12,226 nucleotides of DNA from Bacillota bacterium (lineage in GTDB: Bacteria > Bacillota > Clostridia > Acetivibrionales > DTU013), in assembly GCA_023399355.1 (NCBI GenBank), contig JAEWQC010000018.1:1-12226 (forward strand). Reading direction: 5' to 3'. The notes below the pieces were generated by a model. The model made no database searches and was not told the origin of the DNA. It saw only the letters and a program-made list of their open reading frames with translations. A program made the position numbers and the translations under genes. Within the stretch, counting starts at the first letter, position 1. Each line of letters starts with the position of its first letter. This document shows positions 6,479 to 12,226 of this stretch, piece by piece.

Positions 6479-8325
6479 GAAAACTGAGAGGTCTCGTATT
6501 TCTATTTGTCATCTGTTTTATACTTTCAGCCTGCCAGTACGGACCGGGGTTGGATCAGCTGCAAATTGCGCAATATAACAGCATCAGTAATACGGACGAA
6601 TATACGGGGGATTATGATATTCTGGATAAGGGGCCGGTTTCCGGTGGTGTACTGAATCTTTTCACTACCGAACCAGACACATTCAATCCGGTTCTTACGA
6701 AAAACACCTATGTATCCGACTTTCTGAGCCTTATCTACGAAGGATTGACAAATCTGAATGATAAGCAGCAGGCGGTTCCGAAACTGAGTGATGATTGGAC
6801 GGTGTCAACAGATGGCCTTATCTGGAATTTCCATATCAGGGATCATGTGAAATGGCAGGATGGTGAACCATTTACAGCATCGGATGTGGAATTTACCATG
6901 CAGCTTTTAATGAATACAGCCGCGGATTCCGTTTACAAGCCGCTTGTGCGCAATATTGCAACATATGCAGCTATAGATTCGTCAAATTTCAAATTGGTGC
7001 TGTCCAAGCCGAATTCATTTGTTCCTGAAATGATGACTTTTCCAATACTTCCAAAGCATCAGTTTAACCAAATGGATATCTTATCTGCAAAGCTAAACTT
7101 CAAACCTGTCGGTACCGGACCTTACAAGTTCGAATCGTATTCCGATAAAAAACAGGTCATATTGAAGGCGGATAAAAACTGGTGGTACCTGGGAATTGAT
7201 AATAACAGCAAGAACAGTATGTACATTGATACAATCAATGTTAATGTTTTTAAAAATACGGATGATGCAATGGGAGCTTTACAGACTGGCGACATTGATG
7301 TAATGGGGATTGATTCGGGTGATTTCTCAAAGTACAACGGAAGAACCGACCTTACTATAAAAAAATATACTTCAAGAGAATTTGAAATGCTGGCATTTAA
7401 TCTCAGTAACCCTGCTTTGAGCGATAAATATGCCCGCAAGGCTATTTCTCTGGCAATCGACAGGGAAAAGCTGATTACTTCAATACTTCCAGGTGATGCG
7501 CAGGCTTCTGAAATACCCATCCTTCCAGACAGCTGGATTTCCGATTTAAATGACATATCGACGGATCTGTCTTTACTAAATACGCTTACATCAACAGTAA
7601 GCCCGTCCGGAATCACTCAGGAAGGGACAGACAATACAACGGGCGAAGTTGATGCAGTGTCAACGAATACAGCCGTCTCTATGAATAAATCGGCAGCAGT
7701 TGTCACAAATGCCGCTATTACTGCAAAAACACCAAAGGAAGCATTGCTGCTGGGCGGCTGGAAAGAAAGCAAACAGGGCTATTATAAGGTAATCGGCGGC
7801 GTACGGAAATATCTTAAGATAGAACTGCTGGTCAATTCCAACAACAGTATCCGTGTGCAGGCTGCACAAATGATTTGTTCACAGCTGAATCAGGCAGGAA
7901 TTCCGGCAGTTTGTACACAGGTTGATTGGAACGAACTGCTTGCAAGGACCAATACTGCAAAATTCGATCTGGTCTTTATTGGATGTAGAATTCCACAGAT
8001 ACCGGATATTTCATATTTATATTCGAGCAGCTACCTTCCAGTTTCACTGCCGCTATCTTTTGATAATGCCCGTAATATTTCAGGGTATTTCAATATGCAG
8101 CTTGATTCATATATTAACGCCTTATTTAAAGAAGACAATAAGGACAGCAAAAAGGTCATTTATAAAGCAATCCTTGAGCAAATATCAAACGACACACCGT
8201 ATGTTGGCCTTTATTTTACCAGAAATGCCATGGTTTACGGTAAGAACCTGAGAGGACCGCTGACTCCTGATACATGGAACCGGTATAACGATATCATACA
8301 CTGGTATAAGCCGCAGCAGCGGTAA
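6475..8325 (+). CDS. Lipoprotein, extracellular solute-binding protein family 5 (peptide-binding type)
   Basis: This 616-residue protein has a lipoprotein signal, MRKLRGLVFLFVICFILSAC, with lipobox LSAC and C20 as the lipidation site. The body is a family 5 (OppA/DppA-like) binding protein: GGVLNLFTTEPDTFNPVL near the start, YEGLTNL, WNFHIRDHVKWQDGEPFTASDV, GTGPYKFESY and ARKAISLAIDREKLI. Such proteins capture peptides or other small ligands for ABC importers. The ATG at 6475 has AGGAG at 6464-6468; longer in-frame extensions back to 6364 overlap pgeF and lack a signal sequence, so they were rejected. Two oddities stand out. No permease or ATPase gene is nearby, and residues about 372-418 are a Thr/Ser/Asn/Ala-rich insert with no family counterpart that I recognise. 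It lies directly before lspA, the enzyme that would process it. Confidence 0.88.
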   Translation: MRKLRGLVFLFVICFILSACQYGPGLDQLQIAQYNSISNTDEYTGDYDILDKGPVSGGVLNLFTTEPDTFNPVLTKNTYVSDFLSLIYEGLTNLNDKQQAVPKLSDDWTVSTDGLIWNFHIRDHVKWQDGEPFTASDVEFTMQLLMNTAADSVYKPLVRNIATYAAIDSSNFKLVLSKPNSFVPEMMTFPILPKHQFNQMDILSAKLNFKPVGTGPYKFESYSDKKQVILKADKNWWYLGIDNNSKNSMYIDTINVNVFKNTDDAMGALQTGDIDVMGIDSGDFSKYNGRTDLTIKKYTSREFEMLAFNLSNPALSDKYARKAISLAIDREKLITSILPGDAQASEIPILPDSWISDLNDISTDLSLLNTLTSTVSPSGITQEGTDNTTGEVDAVSTNTAVSMNKSAAVVTNAAITAKTPKEALLLGGWKESKQGYYKVIGGVRKYLKIELLVNSNNSIRVQAAQMICSQLNQAGIPAVCTQVDWNELLARTNTAKFDLVFIGCRIPQIPDISYLYSSSYLPVSLPLSFDNARNISGYFNMQLDSYINALFKEDNKDSKKVIYKAILEQISNDTPYVGLYFTRNAMVYGKNLRGPLTPDTWNRYNDIIHWYKPQQR

Positions 8326-8359
8326 ACATATAAAATATGAAAAGGGAAGGTTCAAACGA

Positions 8360-8875
8360 ATGCTTTGGATTATGATCATAATTATTATTGTAGCCATTGA
8401 CCAGATTGCAAAATACTTTGTAGTTGCAAATATACAGACAGACCAGATGATTCCTGTCATTGACAAGTTTTTCTACCTTACGCTTCACAGAAATTCAGGA
8501 GGTGCCTGGAGCATAATGGAAGGCAGCAGGACAGTGTTTCTGATTGTTATTCCCATTATTTCGGCGGTCGTAATCTATTTTATCATTAAAAATAAAAGTC
8601 CTTTCCTGAGATTATCACTTTCCATGGTATTGGGAGGTGCAATAGGGAATTATATTGACAGGCTGCTTATTGGAAAGGTTACGGATTATCTGCTTTTTTA
8701 TTTTGGTTCTTATGCATTTCCAATTTTTAATGCTGCAGATATGGCAGTAACCGGTGGCACGATTCTTCTTGCTATTTATTTGCTCTTTATCTATAAAGAA
8801 CCGTCAAAGTTGCAGGAAGAAGGAAAAAAATCAAAAGAATTGGATACCGGGGATGAAATAAAAGATGCAGAATGA
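8360..8875 (+). CDS. lspA: Lipoprotein signal peptidase (signal peptidase II)
   Basis: LspA cuts prolipoproteins before the lipid-modified cysteine in the cytoplasmic membrane. The 171-residue protein shows four hydrophobic segments and the family motifs in order: D14-Q-I-A-K18 in the first helix, HRNSGGAWS (N45), GGAIGNYIDR (N97, D100, R101), VTDYLLF with catalytic D109, and FNAADMAV with N124 and catalytic D127. The loop after D109 and the charged C-terminal tail (about 25 residues, EEGKKSKELDTG) are slightly longer than usual. The ATG at 8360 is preceded by AAGG about nine bases upstream. The gene follows a lipoprotein gene by 34 bp and overlaps rluD by 11 bp, so it is part of the operon. 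Confidence 0.96.
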   Translation: MLWIMIIIIIVAIDQIAKYFVVANIQTDQMIPVIDKFFYLTLHRNSGGAWSIMEGSRTVFLIVIPIISAVVIYFIIKNKSPFLRLSLSMVLGGAIGNYIDRLLIGKVTDYLLFYFGSYAFPIFNAADMAVTGGTILLAIYLLFIYKEPSKLQEEGKKSKELDTGDEIKDAE

Positions 8876-9782
8876 GTATTTTGAAGCTACAGAACAGGAT
8901 GCAGGCAAACGTCTGGATGTCTGGCTAACTGAAAAACTTGGAAAGTTCTCGCGGTCCCATACTGAAAAACTGATTGACGACGGCAATGTCCAGGTGAACG
9001 ATAAAAAGGAAAAACCGGGATACAAGCTTAGAATGAATGACAACATATCCATGATTATTCCGGAACCGGTGCAACTGGAAGTGAAAGCTGAAAGCATAAA
9101 GCTCGATGTTCTTTACGAAGACAGCGATATCATCGTTATAAACAAACCAAGAGGCATGGTGGTTCATCCGGCTGCCGGCAATTATACCGGAACACTGGTA
9201 AATGCATTACTGGACCATTGTAAAGATTCGCTCTCTGACATCAACGGAGTCATCAGGCCGGGTATCGTTCACCGGATTGACAAGGATACTTCGGGCGTTC
9301 TGGTCGTTGCAAAGAACAACGGCTCACACGGCAAGCTTTCGGACAAGTTGAAGGAGCACGATATCAACAGGGTATACATTGCCTTGGCTGAGGGCACCAT
9401 CCATGAAGAAAATGGGAAGATTGACGCACCCATAGGAAGACATCCGGTCGAAAGAAAGAAACAGGCGGTTGATGTAAAAAGCGGAAGGCGGGCGGTAACC
9501 TATTTCAAGGTTCTGGAACGCTTTAAAACCGCAACATTGCTTGAGCTCAGGCTGGAAACCGGAAGGACGCATCAGATCAGGGTCCATATGTCTTATATCG
9601 GCCATCCGCTGGTTGGTGACCTTGTATATGGAAAAAAGAAGCAAAAATACGGCTTTGAGGGACAGGCACTCCACGCAAGACTTCTTGGATTTGAGCATCC
9701 GGGTACAGGTGAATATGTACAGTTTGAGGCAGAGCCTCCGGAGGAATTTCAAAAACTGGTTGGGAAATTCCGTGCGGAGTGA
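8865..9782 (+). CDS. rluD: RluA/RluD family ribosomal large-subunit pseudouridine synthase
   Basis: This 305-residue protein converts uridine to pseudouridine in RNA, probably 23S rRNA. An S4-type RNA-binding domain covers about residues 14-75 (RLDVWLTEKLG...GNVQVN). The RluA catalytic domain follows, with HRIDKDTSGVLVVAKN, whose aspartate D139 is the nucleophile; the E. coli RluD nucleophile is also D139. The later GRTHQIRVHM motif (around 233-242) and HPLVGDLVYG are present. The start at 8865 lies inside the end of lspA (11-bp overlap), with GGGG about 12 bases upstream. lspA-rluD pairing is common in Firmicutes, often followed by pyrR; here pyrR is absent and a convergent regulator gene follows. 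The symbol reflects the closest family pattern; the exact target uridines are not shown by the sequence. Confidence 0.94.
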   Translation: MQNEYFEATEQDAGKRLDVWLTEKLGKFSRSHTEKLIDDGNVQVNDKKEKPGYKLRMNDNISMIIPEPVQLEVKAESIKLDVLYEDSDIIVINKPRGMVVHPAAGNYTGTLVNALLDHCKDSLSDINGVIRPGIVHRIDKDTSGVLVVAKNNGSHGKLSDKLKEHDINRVYIALAEGTIHEENGKIDAPIGRHPVERKKQAVDVKSGRRAVTYFKVLERFKTATLLELRLETGRTHQIRVHMSYIGHPLVGDLVYGKKKQKYGFEGQALHARLLGFEHPGTGEYVQFEAEPPEEFQKLVGKFRAE

Positions 9783-9791
9783 ATAGTATTT

Positions 9792-9809
9792 AAAATCGGG
9801 TGATTTTTC
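9792..9809. terminator. Weak bidirectional hairpin between convergent genes
   Basis: AAAATC (9792-9797) pairs with GATTTT (9802-9807) around GGGT. It sits in the 42-bp gap between rluD and the convergent regulator gene. The stem is AT-rich and short, so termination strength is doubtful. Confidence 0.3.
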
Positions 9810-9824
9810 GGGAAGAGGAAAGTT

Positions 9825-10781
9825 CTAAGTCTCGGCGATCAATTTGCCTAATTCAGCCAGATCATACCCGCCCAATCCCTGCAATTCGTTTTTAAATTCC
9901 TGGGAACGAAGTATTTCGACAATTGCGCTAAAAGCAGGTTGGTTCATATCTTCCTTTTTGATTATCAAGTCATATTGCTCTTTTTGAATAGGAATAAAGT
10001 CGATCCCTTTTACCTGCAGACAGACCTTTTCATTTCCCATACCAAGATCAGCTTCTCCACGGGCAACTGCGCTGGCGACTGCCAGATGGGACTGACACTC
10101 TCTTGAATATCCGTGAATGTTTTTTCCTGATATCCCCATTTTGTGAAGATGTTCATCCAGTAATATCCTTGTACCGCTTCCTTTTTCACGATTTACCATA
10201 GTAATATCAGAGCGGCGCAGATCTGAAATATCCTTTATGTGCCTGGGGTTGCCCTTCGCCACATAAAAGCCTTGCATACGGGCGGCAAGACGGATGATTA
10301 CCGCAGGAGTACCAGGGAGCATGCGCTCTATAAATGGCAGGTTGTACCCGTTGGTGCGGCTATCCCACATATGGGCGGTAGCTACTTGCACATCACCTTT
10401 ATATAATGAATAGATTGCATTGTAACTGCCCTCATATGAACGCAGCGCACGCACGCCTTTCGGGTGACTGTCCAAATATCGGCACAGAACATCCAGAATG
10501 ACATCCTGACCGGAAATTACAAAGGAATTGCCTTTCTCAGCTCTTTCCTCGTATACAGACGGAGGGGTAAAATTGTTGAAATCCGGGGCTGAAGAACTTT
10601 TTTGGGGAACATCCCTCGTTTTATTTTTATAGTTCTCTACGTCCGACAAATCCACACGTAACTTTTTACCGACCCTGTAAGAGTTCAATTCTTTTCGTTT
10701 TACAAGTTCGTAAACGGTACTTTTTGATATTTTAAGTATTTCAGCTACTTCCTGAGGGGTTAAGGTTTTATTTTCCATCAT
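9825..10781 (-). CDS. HTH (excisionase-type) regulator with C-terminal PBP-like ligand domain
   Basis: The 318-residue protein has an N-terminal excisionase-type helix-turn-helix at about residues 7-52 (LTPQEVAEILKISKSTVYEL...YRVGKKLRV), a linker, and a PBP-like domain (PF12727 type) from about residue 88. Typical stretches are GSYNAIYSLYKGDVQVATAHMWD, a GYNLPFIERMLPG block, NREKGSGTRILLDEHL (197-212) and VASAVARGEADLGMG. Related domains occur fused to MoeA or to DNA-binding domains and are thought to sense molybdate, tungstate or molybdenum cofactor; that is family knowledge, and the ligand here is inference. The start is set at 10781 (MMENKTLT), with AAGG about 11 bases upstream; an extension to 10865 runs through the promoter and lacks a ribosome site. 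It is read away from nifH and is a candidate regulator of it. Confidence 0.85.
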   Translation of the reverse strand: MMENKTLTPQEVAEILKISKSTVYELVKRKELNSYRVGKKLRVDLSDVENYKNKTRDVPQKSSSAPDFNNFTPPSVYEERAEKGNSFVISGQDVILDVLCRYLDSHPKGVRALRSYEGSYNAIYSLYKGDVQVATAHMWDSRTNGYNLPFIERMLPGTPAVIIRLAARMQGFYVAKGNPRHIKDISDLRRSDITMVNREKGSGTRILLDEHLHKMGISGKNIHGYSRECQSHLAVASAVARGEADLGMGNEKVCLQVKGIDFIPIQKEQYDLIIKKEDMNQPAFSAIVEILRSQEFKNELQGLGGYDLAELGKLIAET

Positions 10782-10818
10782 ATGTCGACAAGCCTTTCGT
10801 TCGCAAGTTATGTAAAAA

Positions 10819-10827
10819 AGTATATCA
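10819..10827 (-). promoter_or_regulatory. Probable extended -10 promoter of the HTH/PBP-like regulator
   Basis: On the minus strand TGA precedes TATACT, an extended -10 element, about 38 bases before the start codon. The -35 at 17 bp (TTCCCT) is weak, so expression may need an activator or be modest. Confidence 0.4.
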
Positions 10828-10890
10828 TACTTCTCAGGTACAGGGAATATGAAAAAGTATTTCAATAATAAGCCGTTTACTAAGTTGAAT

Positions 10891-10949
10891 AACTGTTAAA
10901 ATTGGAAGAAACGGTGCTAAACTGTACATAACTGTACAAAACCGCACAA
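10891..10949. promoter_or_regulatory. Helical-phase AACTGT repeats, candidate operator
   Basis: Three adjacent 10-bp units, AACTGTACAT (10920-10929), AACTGTACAA (10930-10939) and AACCGCACAA (10940-10949), repeat at one DNA turn. AACTGTTAAA at 10891-10900 lies about three turns earlier. Two units contain the palindrome TGTACA. They lie 110-168 bp upstream of the divergent regulator start and about 180 bp before the nifH -35. A protein binding one face of the helix is the natural reading. Confidence 0.4.
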
Positions 10950-11129
10950 GATTAAATGAAGGACGTAATACAAAAACTTGCAATATGGAAACAAAACATT
11001 CATTTTGAGCATTAACTAAGAATTGATAAAACGCAGCAATAACAAGGAATTAGTAATAATTAATAAATATTATGGATGAAAACATTAATAAAATATGCAG
11101 GATTGAGAATTAAAAGTTGCAAAATAGTA

Positions 11130-11158
11130 TTGACAACTAATAATCTATCCTCTACAAT
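11130..11158 (+). promoter_or_regulatory. Sigma-A promoter of nifH
   Basis: TTGACA (11130-11135) and TACAAT (11153-11158) are separated by exactly 17 bp, the same hexamers and spacing as the rny promoter. No sigma-54 -24/-12 element was found. TGTACATAA at 11158-11166 overlaps the predicted start point and repeats the sequence at 10923-10931, so it may be an operator. Confidence 0.8.
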
Positions 11159-11164
11159 GTACAT

Positions 11165-11436
11165 AAGCAAATTGAACCTGGGTGAATCGGGATAACAGGA
11201 ATACCAGTGGCTGTTGTCATGATTCATTTTACAAATAATAAACCTGAGATACCGGGAAGTGTATAAGAAGGTTTTACATGAACCTCAAACATTAAGCATC
11301 ATGCGGCTTATATTGGGGGAGACGGATTACTAATAAACCTTGACCGTTTAGCGAGTATTCCTGATTTAAAAATCAGAGAATGCCCGCTTTTATTTATTTT
11401 ATGGTAAAAAACTAAAAAATCAGGGAGGTTTTATTT
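11165..11436 (+). promoter_or_regulatory. Long structured 5' leader of nifH
   Basis: About 270 nt separate the predicted start point from the nifH ATG. The first hairpin pairs TGAATC (11183-11188) with GATTCA (11221-11226) and GATAACAG (11191-11198) with CTGTTGTC (11211-11218), with a GG/AT internal loop and a 12-base apical loop. AAACCT (11240-11245) can pair with AGGTTT (11269-11274), which can instead pair with AACCT (11281-11285); AAACCT recurs at 11335-11340 and AGGTTTT recurs at the nifH ribosome site (11426-11431). A five-codon reading frame (MNLKH, 11278-11295) follows AGAAGG. The leader ends in an intrinsic terminator. No known riboswitch was recognised. Confidence 0.6.
11351..11400 (+). 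terminator. Intrinsic terminator (attenuator) in the nifH leader
   Basis: The stem pairs 11351-11366 with 11371-11387 around loop TAAA: about 15 pairs with one A-C mismatch and one bulged A. TTTTATTTATTTT (11388-11400) follows. The left arm TTCCTGATTT (11358-11367) can instead pair with AAATCAGGGA (11417-11426) beside the nifH SD, offering a switch. Confidence 0.75.
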
Positions 11437-12226
11437 ATGAGACAGGTAGCGATTTATGGAAAAGGTGGTATAGGTAAATCTACTACTACACAGAACCTGA
11501 CAGCAGGTTTGGGCGAGATGGGAAAAAACATTATGATTGTCGGATGCGACCCGAAAGCTGATTCTACGAGGCTTGTGCTTGGAGGATTGGCTCAGAAAAG
11601 TGTTCTTGACACTTTGCGGGAAGAAGGAGAAGAGGTTGAGATTGAAAACATCATGAAAAAGGGCGTTTTCGGAATCAGGTGCGTTGAGTCCGGCGGACCT
11701 GAGCCGGGTGTAGGTTGTGCCGGCAGAGGAATCATTACCTCAATCAACATGCTGGAGCAGCTCGGCGCTTATACGGAAGATCTGGATTATGTATTCTATG
11801 ATGTATTGGGAGACGTTGTATGCGGTGGATTTGCAATGCCGATCAGAGAAGGGAAAGCACAGGAAATCTATATCGTAGCCAGTGGTGAAATGATGGCCCT
11901 GTATGCAGCGAACAACATCTGCAAAGGAGTTCAGAAATATGCAAATACAGGGGGTTGCAGACTGGGCGGCATTATCTGCAACAGCAGAAAAGTGGATGGA
12001 GAAAGAGAACTTCTGGAAGCTTTCTCGAAAGAACTCGGAAGCCAGCTGATTTATTTTGTGCCAAGAGACAATATGGTACAAAGAGCTGAAATAAACAAAA
12101 AGACAGTTATCGAGTTTGATCCCGGCGCTGAGCAGGCGAATGAATACAGGGGATTGGCAAAAGCGGTGGATGCCAATGACATGTTTATTATACCGAAGCC
12201 AATGGTGCAGGATCGTCTGGAGCAGA
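11437..12226 (+). CDS. nifH: Nitrogenase iron protein (dinitrogenase reductase), 3' end outside the window
   Basis: NifH is the ATP-dependent electron donor to the MoFe protein and is also needed for cofactor assembly. The 263 codons visible cover nearly the whole protein (clostridial NifH is about 273). Walker A is GKGGIGKST (residues 8-16). The 4Fe-4S ligands are C94 (GVGCAGRG) and C129 (DVVCGGFAMP). R97 in GCAGRG is the arginine that is ADP-ribosylated in some bacteria. DPKADSTRL and YDVLGD carry nucleotide-switch residues. Overall the sequence closely follows Clostridium pasteurianum NifH as I recall it, including MRQVAIYGKG at the start. The ATG at 11437 has GGGAGG at 11423-11428. In clostridia nifI and nifDK usually follow, so a nif operon is expected to the right. 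VnfH or ChlL/BchL alternatives are less likely, but the Mo type is inferred. Confidence 0.97.
   Translation, partial: MRQVAIYGKGGIGKSTTTQNLTAGLGEMGKNIMIVGCDPKADSTRLVLGGLAQKSVLDTLREEGEEVEIENIMKKGVFGIRCVESGGPEPGVGCAGRGIITSINMLEQLGAYTEDLDYVFYDVLGDVVCGGFAMPIREGKAQEIYIVASGEMMALYAANNICKGVQKYANTGGCRLGGIICNSRKVDGERELLEAFSKELGSQLIYFVPRDNMVQRAEINKKTVIEFDPGAEQANEYRGLAKAVDANDMFIIPKPMVQDRLEQ

Noticed and set aside
9810..9822. GGGAAGAGGAAAG shared exactly with 5600-5612
   Set aside because: One 13-base purine-rich match in 12 kb is about what chance allows, and no gene follows the second copy in that direction.
10782..10865. 28-residue N-terminal extension of the HTH/PBP-like regulator
   Set aside because: It passes through the predicted promoter, lacks a ribosome site, and precedes the normal start of excisionase-type HTH domains.
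11095..11125. Possible sigma-54 element upstream of nifH
   Set aside because: TTGCA at 11117-11121 has no GG partner at the right distance, while a full sigma-A promoter lies just downstream.

Overview
The window reads as chromosomal DNA from an anaerobic, endospore-forming, nitrogen-fixing clostridium. The evidence is spoVS behind a textbook sigma-H promoter, the rny-ymdB-spoVS block typical of spore-forming Firmicutes, strong Shine-Dalgarno (SD) sequences, AT-rich intergenic DNA, and a clostridial-type NifH. A cellulolytic clostridium (Ruminiclostridium/Acetivibrio-like) would fit, but genus is inference. No tRNA, rRNA, IS element or CRISPR array was seen.

Layout. (1) 1-2017: the 3' end of an unidentified upstream gene, then a YgiQ-family radical SAM protein whose C-terminus is built from four in-frame 24-bp repeats. 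(2) 2018-3900: a strong sigma-A promoter, a structured leader and rny (RNase Y), closed by a strong terminator; the best-placed rny start codon is AUU. (3) 3901-5487: ymdB (TTG start), an unexplained 330-nt gap, then spoVS behind a sigma-H promoter and closed by a terminator. (4) 5488-9782: a compact operon read from an extended -10 promoter, encoding pgeF/yfiH (TTG start), an orphan oligopeptide-binding-type lipoprotein, lspA and an RluD-type pseudouridine synthase, with gene overlaps of 4 and 11 bp. (5) 9783-12226: a convergent gene for a regulator made of an excisionase-type HTH and a PBP-like ligand domain, a 655-nt regulatory region, and nifH running off the right edge.

The housekeeping part joins RNA turnover (RNase Y), a phosphodiesterase (YmdB), sporulation (SpoVS), envelope quality control (PgeF) and lipoprotein maturation (LspA next to a lipoprotein gene). 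The most interesting part is the nifH control region. A near-consensus sigma-A promoter feeds a roughly 270-nt leader with a long hairpin, repeated AAACCT/AGGTTT complementary blocks, a strong intrinsic terminator 36 nt before nifH, and a terminator arm that could instead pair next to the nifH ribosome site. TGTACA-based repeats lie between nifH and the divergently read regulator, and one copy sits at the predicted nifH transcription start. The regulator's ligand domain resembles the PBP-like domain often linked to molybdenum-cofactor proteins, so a molybdate- or metal-responsive control of nitrogenase is a testable idea. A second unexplained signal is a similar leader motif in front of both rny and pgeF.
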